Of a stretch of DNA of 64,000 nucleotides, positions 22,990 through 35,740 are shown piece after piece; position 1 is the stretch's first letter, and each line of letters starts with the position of its first letter. This DNA is from Planococcus citri (lineage: Eukaryota; Arthropoda; Insecta; Hemiptera; Pseudococcidae), in assembly GCF_950023065.1 (NCBI RefSeq), contig NC_088681.1, forward strand, positions 39,900,836 to 39,964,835, in the 5' to 3' direction. A model generated the notes under the pieces. It searched no databases, was not told the DNA's origin, and saw only the letters and a list, made by a program, of their open reading frames with translations. The position numbers and the translations under genes are program-made.

Positions 22990-24900
22990 CTCAAGTTTGT
23001 TCGAAAGAAGTTTTTTTCTGATGAAAAAATTGTAGAAGACCAAATTTTCCATTTGAAACAATTGATTCAAGCTCAAGATGTCTCACAGTACTGCTTATCC
23101 TGATAATCCTGCTTTAGTCCCGCTTTTGGTGTTTTTTTTTATCAAAATGGCTAACATTATTTTAAATTTATTTTTTCTTTTTTGTTTTTTCCAACTGGCT
23201 GATGAAAACATTTTGTGTGTAAATAATCTTCAGCATGGAAAAATAGCAAAGTTTTCAAAAAATTTTCCATTCTCGCTTTGCTCGGGTAGAATCACATTCA
23301 TTCACTTTCTTTCCTTTTTAAAAAAATAGAATGTCTTTTTATTTCATTTTTTTTTTTTTGAAAAAACATTTCTAAAGTATGATGAACGCGCTCCATTTCG
23401 ATATTCTGAACTGAAATTTCAAAAATCTTGTGCCTCATTTCACTTTTTAAAGTAATTTTTGATGAATTAATTTTCATATTTTTTCAGATCAAATATTGGC
23501 ATGTTGAAAAAGTATGTCAATAATTAAGATTCTAAAAATATTGTCAATTATCGTCTATCGCCCTCTCCACCACCCCACAAAATTCTGAAATCCCCCATTA
23601 CAATGGAAAAGTGAGATGTGACAATTTTTTACCCTCTTCTCTCCTTTCTCCAAAAAAGTGGCGCAGTGTTCGCAGAATACCTCACCAATGAAAAATTGAA
23701 ATGGTATAGGTATTTTTGACACCTCTCCCCCCTCTTTTCGAAAAAATCTTGAAATGTCAAAGTCACTGATAAAGCGAAAAATCGACGTGTGCGATTTTGG
23801 AACTCCCTTCCCCCTCACTTTCACGAATAAAGAAGTCATAAAGTGTTTGAAGAATGTCTTGCCAAAGTTCTGCTGAAATCCTGCTTTTTCATTTTGAAAT
23901 TTTCAGACACCTTCAAGTTTAATTATTTCTTACCTCTGCTTCGAATTAATTTGTAACCAAATCTCTTTTTTTTAAAAAATGAATCTAAAATTCTGTACAG
24001 ATAAGAAAAATATTATGATTTCTGATTGCGCTGTGCTTCAGTTTTCTTGTAAGCGTAGTTTTCTCTGATAGTTAATTTTTTGTGACGACATTTTTTACAT
24101 TTTTTCGGCACTAAAAAATAAATAAAAAATGAATTTTTGAAAAAAAAACATAAGTTTGTATACTTTTTGTGGCATGGCAGGGGAGAGGAGCGATGTAAAT
24201 CTTGAATAGTCGACAAAAAGTTGAAAAATTCACCTACATACTTAATTTCCTTAATTTGACCCTTCAAGACACTGATTTACTTTTTTCCAGGTTCTTTTTG
24301 GCGGAGGGGGGGTGATGAAAATATGGATTGAAGAATTTGAAAAACGGTATTTTAAGATGTGCTTAGTGAGAAAAAATGAAGTGCCTAATACTCAACTTCC
24401 ATGTGTGAGAATAATTTTGGCTCTCGCTGACATAATGAGATCTAAATTTTGACTGGAATTCCAATTTTCAAATTTTGAGGATATTCAATTACCTAGTCTT
24501 TCCAACTGTGAATAATTTTGTTAGCTGAAATTTTCAAAATCCAACGTTTTTTCACCGTAGTGAACCAAAAGTTAGCGTTAGACAGCATTTTCGAACGTTT
24601 TTCTAAATTATTCTTGTGGAAAAAATAAAAGTTTTCCAAAAAAGTTCGGGGGAGGGTCAATAAAGTTCTAAATTAAAAAAAAAAACTATTTCAGCCCAAT
24701 TATTTTGAAAGCATAGGGAAAGATTTTTATAAAAATTTGAAAAATAATTAATTTTTTCATCGTTGAGTATTGTTTGAGGTATCAACGTTGAATTTCATCT
24801 CGAAATTTGTCTATTTTCTTCCCCCTTCTCCCCCCCCCCGGTCAAATAATAATCGAATCGCGGAAATGTTGATATTTGGGCATATTTTAAAATTTCTTTA
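22990..24900. other. AT-rich noncoding DNA
   Basis: No supported gene. Two C-rich stretches at 23.56-23.82 kb look alike (both have CTCCCC-type tracts and AAATTGAAATGG-type words) and may be decayed repeats. Confidence 0.4.
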
Positions 24901-27900
24901 TTCGTACGCCTTCGAGTAGAATTTTTCCACGTTTTAAAAATATATCGTCGACTTGACTCGTATTAACGATGAAACGAGACGTTTTTATGAGCCTGCCATC
25001 TCATAGTGATAAGTTATAAGCCCATATTTCACTATATTTTTACGACGATGTCGATTCCGTTATCATTTTCTGTCTCATTTAAGCGCGATATTTTAAAAAA
25101 TAGTCTCACACCAACCACACTAACAAGCTGCATAAGGCTATTTCATTTTCAGGGTGCAATTCGCTTATGCAGTGCAGCTATGTAAAAGATGCCTACTTAT
25201 TGAAATGCATGAAGAAAAAAATACTCGCATCGCGTTAGTATCATATTTTTCAGAACTTCTAACGAGTTTTACACACAGTCCCGTAATTTGTAACTCGTTA
25301 ATCAGAATGACTTTTACTTTTCCATCACCTCTCTATGGTTTGCGTGGTCGATGGTTTTTTTCGCGAACAATGAGTATTTTTTTCCACAAAACAATCCTGC
25401 GTTTCGGGAAACTCGAAGAGTGTAAGGAAAAAAATATCTACCTTGGGTTTTTTTCTCTCACTTTCTTACGTATTATAGTCGAATATAGTTTTATTTTTAT
25501 TTGTGTACAGTATATAGATAGACCTATCTACCAGACTTTATATGTTTGTAGTAAAAAACCGAACGAGTAATTCGATTCGTGACCAGTATGCGTAAATGAA
25601 ATAGTTGAAATTATTCCAAAGAATCTATTTATTTTGATTACAGATCGATGAATTTTTATCGAATCGAGCGTTAAACCACGGATTATAATTTTTTACTGCA
25701 CGGTTGCGGTTTTTTCTTTTTTCTTCTCCGTCTCTTCTGCCCACACCCCCCGGGTTTCTTTGTACCTCTTTATTTTTTTTCCATATGTCTTTGTTCTTAC
25801 ACACAGAAAGAAAGCAAAGACAAAAAAAATGGTGAATTTAATTTCATTATAGGAAATCACGACGTGGTTGTGGTCTATTGGGTTAATTCAATTTGCTGTA
25901 TAGGTAAAGGTATACGACGTATATCCAGTGTAATACCGTTTTCCGTTCAGGAAAACCGTAGGAGGTATTAAGAGAAGGGAAAGGAATACGTACGACGTGC
26001 GGAAAATGGATTGAATTTCTTTGCACAAGTAATCAGCAAAATAGGGGTTATTTAAATCGCCTCTAGAGCGTCTTTTATCGTTTTAAAAGCCGTTAGAAAA
26101 TGCGATTGCTCTTTTTGATGACTCGTGCTGCGGCTATCGCGTCGTCGTGTGCTAATTTTGCAAAATCATTCGTAATTCATTAATTAGCATTTTTTTTTAT
26201 TCCTTCGGCGCGATTGAGATATTGAAAAAAAGTTTCTCGAGAAGTTTTTGCATCGTTTGAATTTCGCATATCGTTTACGAGTCGGAGTCGGCTAAGCTTA
26301 GCTGAAATAATTAAATTTTATTATCGAGCAATTAATTAATAATACGAGTATAGAAGTTAAATATTTAATTAAAAGCTGTCCTACGGTGGGACTTTCTCTG
26401 TGTGTGTGTTGATCGTGAGAAAGTATAACGAAATCGGTTTGCTGCGCATTTGAGTTTTTAAACACTCGAGTTGACGAGTTATATTTTTTTTTGAAAAGTA
26501 CATATAAGAAGAAAATTAAAACGGGCATTCTTCGATATGTGCGCGATGCCATGTCTGGTCGGCATATGCGAGATACTCGTACATATAATTTACGCAGAAT
26601 ACGCGCAGATAACTTTATAGTATGTAATGGGAATAATCATACAGGCTATAAAACTTTCTCCGATGAATATTACTACACCATATACTACACACACACGCTT
26701 TCTCCATAAAGCCGATGACCATTTCATCCAGCTGTATAATTAACTCGTTTAAGTCTAATTAAAGAGTTAATTTTGGGTATGTGTGTGTGGATTTTCGCGA
26801 TTGACGAGTTTTTTCCCTTCTTCTTGCTGTTTCGTCGATTCGCGTGTATTTCGATGCGTATAGTACACTCGTATCTAGGTGCATTTTCATATATTTTTTT
26901 TTCTATGGATGTAGCCGATGAGCAGCCTATTTACACGGTTGCACTGCATCTGCGCCGCAAGAAGCCAGTAACTCGTAGATGTTAATCTAACCTGAATTAA
27001 AAACAAGTAATCGGGTTTAATGGAGAGTATTTAAGTCATTTACAAGGCGATCATTGACGGGCGCGAAGTTTCAAGGTATCGATGGCTGGTGTACTGCCTG
27101 CAGCTATATGCTAATTCGATGCTATAAATGGTACAAATAAAGTTCGTTTATGATCGCAGATCAATGGCGAGTATGCGGTTTGGAAATCACGAAATATTAT
27201 AATGCGTACGGTATGTTGTAGTATCTGGGAGCAGTCGAGCTGTGCTGTGAGCCTGCTGGTTGATTTTCTTATGTCTTGCGAGAAGTTGAGATGGCTCTCT
27301 CATGGAATATGGGGTTTCGTAAAAAAGGACCTTCTAGTAGTCGTATATGCACTACGAAAGCTATTTATGTAGAGCTGTCATGTCGGGAAAAAAATGATTG
27401 CTTAGGCTTATTAACAACTGGTGGTCATTTATGTCCTTTTATCTCGACCAGGTTTACATTCTATAACTATGCACTTGAATGTCTATTTCAGTCATAATTC
27501 TCATATATGTAGGAATCAAAGGAGTTGACGTGTCGTAATGAGAAGGAGCTGCGATAAAAATATTATAGGTACCCAATACAGTACAACTAATTACTTTCAC
27601 CCCATCGAAACAAAAAGTAGGTTAAAATTTTATTCGACTGTAGTGTTTTATTGCCAGAATTTGTATGAAATGCAGCATAAAACAAGATTTTAGTATGGCG
27701 AAGAGAGAAATGCTGACCGAGTATCTTCATTTTATGCGTTTACTTACGTGTATAGTGAATTCATGTAGAAAGCAATTATAAACTTCATGGGACTTCTTTT
27801 TACTTACATATAATTCATCTTACCTTGTAATTATGCAAGTAATCGATAACTTATTTAATTGAAAATTTAATGTAGGTAGAGGTACTTTGTATTATTGCTC

Positions 27901-28158
27901 AATGCGTACCTATTATATAAGTAAGTGCAGTGGGTAGAAAAAAGAACTGCCAGTGAGAGAGCTCAGCTTAGCTTAGGGGCTCTGACATGGTCATTCTTTG
28001 GGATCCCTATTTTGTTTCACCAAAATTTCAGCTGCGAATTGATTTTTCAATTTTTGACGAATTTTTGGAAATTTAAAATTGACTATTTTTGGCGAATTAT
28101 ACTTTTTTGAAAAATATTTACTCAGTAAAAATGATAGAAATTATTCCTAAAACTAATT
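24900..28158. other. Single-copy noncoding DNA
   Basis: Long non-repetitive block with CpGs. The 138-codon frame at 25154-25570 has no domain, no signal peptide and no splice support, so I do not call it. From 28.01 kb the sequence resembles 34.72-34.86 kb (AAAATTTCAGCTGC through GAAATTA-TCCT), so it is the flank of another repeat. Confidence 0.45.
26160..26420. promoter_or_regulatory. Cluster of TAATTA-type sites
   Basis: TTAATTAG near 26180, ATAATTAAATTTTATTATCG near 26308, AATTAATTAATAATACG near 26330 and TTTAATTAAAAG near 26365 lie in balanced sequence. Homeodomain proteins bind such cores, and clusters of them occur in enhancers. No conservation evidence is available, and AT-rich DNA yields such words by chance. 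Confidence 0.2.
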
Positions 28159-28982
28159 CAGGGCTCGTACTTGGGTACTTTTTCAAAATTTTGGTTACTA
28201 AAGTTACTTTTTTAATGGATTTTTTCGAAAATTCAAATTGTCCAATTCTCACTTTTTGCCAAAAAATTCCAAATGTCTCGCTTAATGTCAAATTTGTCGA
28301 AAAGACCCATTTTTTTGCCACAAATTGCTAAAAATTGTCGTTTTTTGGACAAAAAATTTCAAAAGTTTTCATTTTTTTGCTAATTAATTTCCAAAAAGTC
28401 CAACTTTTTGCCAAAAATTGAAAACTTTTTTCGCTTTTTACCAAACTACTGGAAAATTTTACTTTTCATCAAAATTACTAGAAAGTTTCGCCTTTTTACC
28501 GAAAATTTTGAAAAAATGTCATTTTCTTCTATAAATAGTTAACAAACTTACTTTTCTTTTTTCCACTAAAAATTGCGAAAAAGTTTCGCTATTCTGCCAG
28601 AAATTGCTAAAAAGCCTTACTTTTTGCTAAAATTAACATAGTTTCGAGTTCAACCAAAAATAGCAAAAAGTCTTGCCATTTATCAAAAATGCCATGAAGC
28701 CCAGTTATTTTCTGTCTTCAAACAATCCTGCTTTTTGTTGAAATTTCCAAAGTTTTGATCCAGACTCATTATTAGAGTTCCTTTAGTTAGAATGTTTCTT
28801 TTTCGTAATTTTTTTTTACATGAAATTCAACAATTTTTTTTTCGATATTTTTCTGCATGAAAATGTTTTGCTCACGTTTTGTATACTTTTCTGTTTACTT
28901 TTTGTTTACTTTTTTTCTAACTTTTTTAGTAACGAAGGTCACTTTTTTTTGGAAAAAATTGAAATAGACTGATAGAGCCCTG
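28159..28982. mobile_element. CAGGG-ended element with short-repeat interior, 824 bp
   Basis: Left end CAGGGCTCGTACTT; right end AGAGCCCTG, the reverse of its start. The same 5-bp word TAATT flanks both sides (28154-28158 and 28983-28987). Just inside each end is a TTACTAAAGTTACTTTTTT-type block in opposite orientation. The interior is a degenerate array of TTTTTGCCAAAAATTG-type units, as at 4.6 and 34.9 kb. No coding capacity. The CAGGG ends look hAT-like, but the duplication is 5 bp rather than the usual 8. Confidence 0.65.
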
Positions 28983-29519
28983 TAATTAACTCGCCCTAAT
29001 CGAATTTCACCATTTCCGGTCATTCTGGAACTTCCAGCACGATTTTTAGTTCATTTTTGAATTTCTCCAGAAGGTTTGGTAATCAATTTGGATAGATAGC
29101 TTAAAATGGAGTTATCGATCTGTTTTATAAGGTTATCCACATTGGAACCGATTTTCAGGTGGGCAACTCAAGTGCGTTTTTTGGGCAGCAAAAACTTGCC
29201 TGTTTTGAAGGGCGAAGAAAAAAGTTCAAGAAAATCATAGGATTTCTGTTCGCGAGGAAATTTTGGAATTTTGTACAAATCAGGGTGTCTAACACTCCTA
29301 TTTATCCTATATATCCTATAAAAGTCCTTTTATTTGCCTATGACACCTTTTTGTCCTTTTAGTGTCCTATTTTTCAACAATTTTATCCAGAAGTCCTATT
29401 TTTTTCCAATATGACTTTTTCAAATTTTCAATTTTCCCCCCTTTCTTTCCGGAATTTTGAACTTGTAGAAAAGATATGATTTGTCGACTTTTGTAGAACT
29501 TGAATCACACATTTTTGAG

Positions 29520-29915
29520 AGCTTCTGCCCTCGCTTCGCTCGGGCTATTTGCTTTTACTTTTCCCAATATGTAACTTATTGTTCAAATTCAAGAAATGTT
29601 CAAAGTTTGAATCAGAAAGATAAACTCCTCCTTCTTTACCAAATTACCGATTTCTTTTTACTTCTCAGCAAAACATGAATTTTTTGAAAACTTTTAGCTT
29701 AGCCTTGCTTCACTCAGGTTTGTTTGCTTTTCTTTTTCAAGTTTGCATTTTTCTTTTCTTTTTGTTGAATTGGGGTGTTGAATCATCATTTAAATTTTAA
29801 GATTTTGTAGCAAAATAATATAAGTAACTTATCACTCAAAAAACATCGTTTTTATACCTCTCAAAATACTGAATTTCTAAAGCTTTTGCCCTCGCTTCGC
29901 TCGGGCCCGTTAGCT
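29520..29915 (+). repeat. ~181-bp tandem repeat with a GC-rich palindrome
   Basis: GCCCTCGCTTCGCTCGGGC occurs near 29526 and 29887, with a decayed form (GCCTTGCTTCACTCAGG) near 29703. Each is followed by a TTTGCTTTT-CTTTTTC stretch, giving about three units. The GC-rich core can fold on itself. A similar word is near 23275. Confidence 0.65.
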
Positions 29916-30280
29916 TTTCTTTTCCAATTTTAAATTTTCAAAAAAAATCATAATTTAAATTTCAAAATTTTGAAGCAAAACATTCGAAAAATTTGTGCTT
30001 TTTTCCAAATTTTCCATTAATTTTTTTACATTTTTTAAAAATTTGTTATTTTGAAACAAGTTTTTTATTCACCAAATTTCATTACATTGACAAGAACCTA
30101 AATACATCAAAAATTGTAATGATAAAATTACCTTTTCGACGTACGCTTGCTTGAAAATAATCTTGGGATGTTTGAAGACATTGGATAAGCGAAAAATTTG
30201 AATGTAAAGTTTTGCCTCGCCCACTGCATGCCTCCCCCTCTTGAAAAATACCAAGTGTTCAAAAACTGTCCTCGTGAAAG

Positions 30281-31043
30281 ACGAGGCAATCGGTGCAGAA
30301 CATCCGCAAGTTTTGTGCGCATGCGTCGGGACTTCGCTGTTGAGCGTGTTGTTCTGTTAATTGTTAATTCTGTTATCACTACCCCAACATAGGAATTTCA
30401 GTTTATTTTCAATAATTCGCAGTTGTTTCGAATTACAATTTATTTTTTGAACAACAAAGGTTACCTTAACGTAATTTAAAATATTACATGAATAAAATGA
30501 ATTGCCGCGTGCAATGTGATCATTGTAAATCTACATTCTCTCGAAAGCATGATCAAACGTCATAACTCATATCATTTTCATGCCATCTAAAAAGGCAGTA
30601 GTATTACTATAAGGCGATAAGAAAATATAAAATAACATGTGAACATTGTAAAGAAGCATTTATTTACTAGCAGGGATGAGCTTGTCAGTATTCATTCGTT
30701 TTTTATTTCATTTCAATCAATTTTCAGATAGAATGATGCTGCAAAACACTATTTTTGAATTTCATCTAGGACTTACGAGTAATCTCACTTGACTAATTGA
30801 GTAAACGAAGTTGCAATCCTTGAAAAATAATCTCAATCAATAGGTATAGCAATTAGCATCGATGTTTTATGTATTTATGCAGTTTGAAAAAAATTAAAAT
30901 TGAAAATTATGTAAAAATTTAATACTCAACGATATTCAGATGAGGATACGACGACATACAACACAGCTGTGAATAGCATGAAAAATAACAAGTCCCGATG
31001 CATGCGCACAAAACTTGCGGATGTTCTGTACCGATTGCCTCGT
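30281..31043. mobile_element. Nested inverted-repeat element, 763 bp
   Basis: Terminal inverted repeat of about 54 bp starting ACGAGGCAATCGGTGCAGAA at 30281 and, reversed from 31043, ACGAGGCAATCGGTACAGAA. It continues through CATCCGCAAGTTTTGTGCGC on both sides. It lies inside the 29281-31216 element. Its centre carries the decayed zinc-finger frame at 30497-30700. No target duplication was resolved. Confidence 0.7.
30497..30700 (+). pseudogene. Decayed C2H2 zinc-finger coding remnant
   Basis: An ATG at 30497 opens a frame reading C-D-H-C-K-S-T-F-S-R-K-H, the first half of a C2H2 finger (CxxC, then F five residues on). The second half is broken by a stop and a shift. About 130 bp on, T-C-E-H-C-K-E-A-F starts a second finger, whose helix part (S-R-D-E-L-V-S-I-H) is found in another frame. 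The two degenerate fingers sit inside an inverted-repeat element. They may be the N-terminal DNA-binding part of a transposon protein, or a captured host fragment. It is certainly not functional as it stands. Confidence 0.5.
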
Positions 31044-31354
31044 GTTGAAAGTTCCGCTAAAATTCCTGTCGCTAAAAACTAGAATATAAATTTTGACCCC
31101 CCCCCCATACATTACAAAATTCCACAGTAATGCTGGAAAAATTACCTGCTGAAAGTCCTGCTAGAAGTCCTATAAAAGTCCTATTTTTTCATTTTGAAAT
31201 TTTGTTAGACACCCTGCAAATGGCTGTATCTTAGTAGAACTTACCCTTGAATACGAATTTCACTATACCTATCGTGTCATTGTCGGGCCTCTAGGGCAAT
31301 TTTGGATTTCTCCATGGTTTCAAAATTTTTCCGGAAGGTGTGGAAATTGATTCG

Positions 31355-32178
31355 AGCATTCCACATCAATTCGACCAAGAAGTGGTAAGGGTGTTCGGTG
31401 ATTTTTTTGAAATTTTTCCTGTGGGAGGATCTTTTGAAGGGATGACAAATGGCGCAAATGTCAGCCCTCTAGCCCTTTTTTAAAAGCTGACAGGGGGGGG
31501 GGGGTCAGAGTTTTCAGTGAACTTGAAATATCATCCATTTCAGCAGTGGATAGTTCGATAACCGCGAAACCTACCAAAATGGAACTTTTTCCAGTAGTTA
31601 GGGGTTTTGAAAGACTTTTTGGTGATATCATAAAAATCAGTGTTGCCACTTTTTTTCGTACGAAAAATTAACTCAAAAAGTTTCAAAACGTAGTTTTCAT
31701 ATTGTTCAGACTTTCAAAAATTCCGAAAAAAATATATTATGGACAACGTTTTATGTTGAACAACATATCAAAAAATTAAAATGGCATTATCTCGTAAAGT
31801 CGATTTGAAAAAATTGAAAGTTTGTGAAAAAATTCGATTTTTTAATTTAAAACATGAAAAAAAGTTTTGATTGATGAAGTTGACCCATTTGACCCCTATT
31901 TTTACGTATCCGTTGAAAAAGTTGAAAAACCCCCTTTCACTCGATGAAATGTCAATGAACTCATCACAAAAAAATCAAAATGTGAAAAAATCCAATTTTC
32001 AATTCCAAACATCAAAAAAAGTTTAAATTTATTCAGATGTCTTATTTTGACCTCTTTCTGACATATTTCATGAAAAAGTTGATAAAAATTACACTCGTAG
32101 CAAAAAAATTAAAATTCGTTTATTTTTTGAATTTTTTCGAATTTTGATTTTTTTTGATAAGTTTATTTCATCGAGTAC
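31355..32178 (+). repeat. Hairpin repeat family B, copy 2
   Basis: Same block order as 21998-22985 (CATTCCACATCAATTCGACC, AAGAAGTGGTAAGG, TGACAAATGGCGCAAATG, GTGGATAGTTCGATAACCGC). The mirrored right arm is shortened. It is inserted in a family C unit near GGAAATTGATTCGA. Confidence 0.7.
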
Positions 32179-32539
32179 CAGTGTACCTACTTTTAACTAA
32201 GGAAACAAAATTCAAAGTAAGGTATCACAATTTTTTATTCGTGAGAAAATTTTTGAAATTTGCACGAATGGCTGTATTTTGTTTGAAACTAAACCTCTGA
32301 ATCTGAATATCACCATTTTTATTCATTCTGTAGCTTACAGCGCAATTTTGTGTTTTTCTAGAATTTCAAAATTTCTCTAGAAGGGGTGGAAATTGATTTG
32401 GACAGCTGAAAATGGAGCTGTGGCTTCTGCTCGGAGTATGATTGTTATAAGAAACACCCTCGAGATACCTGCCTGGAAATTACTCAAAATATAGATAAAC
32501 TCCTCTAAAGAGGTCGAGAATAAGCCTCAGCTCGATTTT

Positions 32540-34880
32540 TAGGTGCCCAAATTTATTTCACGTCTTTTATATATAGTTCGTTCAAATCAAAGAGTAGGTA
32601 CCAGTTTAAATAGAAATCTTAGAAACCCTCTCTTCCAATCTTTCAAAATTCAAAATCTCAACAATTTTAGAAACTTTTGGAAAAAATCGTCAAAATTTGA
32701 GCACCCATACCACATTCTTTCTGATTCTTTTAGTTTTCAGTTCACCTTCCCAGAATGAGTCACACTCACGAATCAGTTTTTCACGCTAAAATAAAAACGA
32801 TGACGTTATAACTTTACCAATGGTCAATTATCTCTCTCTTTGCATATTTTCAATAAACTGCTCATTGCTCACTCCGTCACAATTACGATTTCCACCCGGT
32901 AATTACTCACATCCGAGTACTCTCAAGCTTTTCGTACACAACAGTCGAGACAAGCTTGAGAACGTCGACATCTTTCGTATTCATCACTGATTAAAAACTT
33001 TCTTATACTTTGAAATTATTACGCAAGTCACGCATCCCAAGCTTCCTTAAAGGTTACGAGTATAATGGTTACAAGACGGTAAATTCTATTTTTAAAATTG
33101 ATTCATCATGGTGGTATATCGATGATAATACTCATACATCCCTGCTCGCATCTACCATCTGCATCATGAGAGAGGTTATCTCTCTGGTACACCTTAATAA
33201 GGCTATTCTGTTCGGAGTAAGATTGATACGCGATGCCAGAGCTATACGTAGCACTTCTCTTTAGTCTAATCTATGCTAACGAATTGATCTAGTCGTTCGA
33301 TTAATCATTGATATGGTGTATAGGTATATTTTGATTTGAAACCAGTTAAGAGAAATTTTTCTCCGTCGTTTGGCCATATGTACGAGTACCTATATTAAAA
33401 TATGAAATAGTTGACCTTATAAAATATACCAGCAAAAGAAGAGTTGGAGTAAAAAAAAAACTCGGTCAACGAGGACTGTATTGTCTTTCGGCGTCGCCTA
33501 ACCGGTTTGCTCCAATTATCTGCAAACAACCAGTGCGCAATGGCAATAACACCGCGTCGTGTAGGTAGTATAGGTATAAGGTATACAATACAATACATAC
33601 ACAATATAATATGGTAGGTATATCGCAGGTGAATATACATATTACGGGTTGTCTCTTTGGTACCGGAAATTTCGTTTGATACGCGTCGGATGTAGGGTTC
33701 GTTTGACGAAAAGGAAATACACCTCGAGAGGGACGAACTCTCTTTGGTAGGTAATAAAAAAAAATCTCGTTCGCGAGCACCACACCATTCACTGCTAAAT
33801 GCGAAACAGGAAACAGCCATGATGCAAGGTGCAAGGTGTTCTATAGTGTAAAATCCGCTCGCAGGGGTTGTTTAGCTCGTGTAAAAAGGTTAAACGATTT
33901 GTACCTACTTCGGCGCTATACGAGTACGAGTACAACGACGGACGCGACGTGTTGCAAGGTTAATTAAAAACCAGCGTCATTTGCTAGCCGAGCTTTACTT
34001 ATAGGTAGTTAGTAGTTACAGACACTCGAGAGTCTAATGTAAGTAACTATTACAGAACCTATATGTTACAAGGCGTGCAGACTTGTGCAGTCTCTTCTCT
34101 ATGTTTATGTGTAAAGTACATTATGGCGTTATGCGTTATTGGCTAGCTGCATGTAGCATTTAATGAAATATTCGGCAACTTGAAAAACGTGCCGGTCATA
34201 CTAATTCGTTACACAAGGCAAAGGTTAACAACTTTCCGAAGGTTTCCTACAGTACCGTTTTTCGCATATTTAACCAGCAGTAGGTATCATTTTCTACTTG
34301 TATTCGTTCTGCAGACGTAGTTGATAGAACTTCCTCAATCCTCAACGGTGTGAATACCTCATGATCTGCAAACCGTGATCTGGTCTACGGAAAAACAAAA
34401 TTGATCCATCGTTTCTCGGTGTCCTCACCGTTCAATGGAAAACACTGTACTTGGGATATACAATTTCACGATATGGTACCATTTAATTTTTTCACTCCTG
34501 TTTTTTTTTTTTTTCAGAAATGGGAAACACTTGAAACACTGCAGAGTTTTGAATTTTTCAATCAGCACTTCAGCAGTTCAATTACCTACTTTTTGTGAAC
34601 TAGGTACTCTAAAATCCATCAGCAAGGGAATCTCTCACAGTATTTGCCTCTGATTTAAATGAGACTGCGATTTTGGGAAAGAGCATGATCTGAAACTATA
34701 TACCTTAAACAAAATTTCAGCTGCTCAAATAAATTTCCCGATATTTGGCAAATTTTTGAAAATTCGAAATTTACCATATTCGACAATTATTGATGCTTAA
34801 AAATATAACATCAACTATTTAGTAAAATTATGGAAATTAGTCCTGGAACTGGAGCCCCATCACGATTTTCAATTTATCCA
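32540..34880. other. Single-copy noncoding DNA
   Basis: Mixed sequence with CpGs. Overlapping minus frames at 33395-33834 (141 and 122 codons) have no domains. A homopolymer-free stretch at 34120-34260 has a TTATGGCGTTATGCG and AATGAAATATTCGG texture that could be regulatory. No gene is supported. Confidence 0.4.
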
Positions 34881-34899
34881 TTGTAAAAATTATAATTTT

Positions 34900-35740
34900 T
34901 GACAAAAATTCTTGTTTTTACCAAAATTGATAAGAGTCTTTGTAGTTCTTGTCCAAAAATTATCCAGAAGTCTCGATTTCTTTGCTAGAAATTGACAAAA
35001 AGTAGGTAAGTATATTTTTTGCCAATAGTTCTCAAAAAAGTTTTCAAAAAAGTTCTTCTTTTTGCTAAAATTGTAAATCTCGCTTTAATTTGAAAAAATT
35101 TCAATTTGTGAGAAATTGACAAAAATTTGTCGTTTTTTGCGAAAGTTCCAAAAAGTCTGCCTTAGTTTCCTGTAATTACTAAAAACTCTTGATTTTTTGA
35201 CAAAAATTGCGAAGAAGCATCATTTTTTTGATAATAATTGCCAAAAAGTACTACGTTTGCCCTTTTCTTAAAATGTCAAATTTAGGTATATACTTTTTGG
35301 CAAAAATTCGCAAAAATTCTAGTTTTTCAAAAATTGACCTAAAGTTCCGTTTTGTGGCAAAATTGTCAGAAGTTGTCGTTTTTTTTTTTTTTTTTTTTTT
35401 TTTGCAGAATATTGTCAAAAGTTTTACTAGGTAGCAGGTACTCTTACTTTTTTCCAAAAATTGTCAAGAAGTTGCCTTTTTAATGGAAGTGTCAGAGTCA
35501 CGCTTTTTTATCAAAATGTAGAAACGTATGTCTTATGTAGTTCAATTTCTTAAAAGTTAATATTGAAAACCATCACCCATTTCAATTTGTAATTTTCTGT
35601 TTTTCTTTGTGTGATTTTTTTTTCTACCTACATTAAAAATGCTTTGCTTACGTTTTTATCCATTTTTCTAGTTACCTACTTTTTCAAAAAAATTTTGCTA
35701 CTAAAGTTACTTTTTTTTGGAAAAAATTGAGTACAAGCTC
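34900..35740. repeat. Degenerate ~30-bp repeat array, locus 3
   Basis: Same TTTTTGC-AAAAATTG-CCAAAAAGTC units as loci 1 and 2. A T run lies at about 35380-35403. The right end block (TTACTTTTTTTTGGAAAAAA, then GTACAAGCTCTG near 35733) matches the right end of the 28159-28982 element. The left end is not recognisable. Confidence 0.65.

Larger units (their letters stand above)
29281..31216. mobile_element. CAGGG-ended transposon, 1,936 bp, 5-bp target duplication
   Basis: Ends CAGGGTGTCTAAC and its exact reverse GTTAGACACCCTG. CAAAT is repeated at 29276-29280 and 31217-31221. The neighbouring family C unit at about 32270 reads straight through this point (GCACGAATGGCTGTATTTTG), giving an empty-site comparison. 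Inside are a TCCTATAAAAGTCC-type repeat near both ends, a ~181-bp tandem repeat and a further inverted-repeat element. No transposase is visible. hAT-like by termini; the 5-bp duplication sets it apart from canonical hAT. Confidence 0.75.
28985..32540 (+). repeat. Tandem ~300-bp repeat family C, interrupted
   Basis: Units share a GAATTTCACCATTTCCGGTC-like start, a TTCTCCAGAAGG-TGGAAATTGATT middle and a TTTGTACAAATGGCTGTAT end. Pieces are at 28985-29280 continuing at 31217-31354, and at 32180-32540. Two younger insertions (29281-31216 and 31355-32178) split the array. Related sequence lies at about 34.72-34.86 and 35.77-35.85 kb. Confidence 0.6.

Noticed and set aside
25154..25570. 138-codon plus-strand frame
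   Set aside because: Low-complexity hydrophobic and basic mix with no known family; expected by chance in a 64-kb eukaryotic window.
33395..33834. Two overlapping minus frames of 141 and 122 codons
   Set aside because: Overlap in different frames, no domain, no conserved motif.
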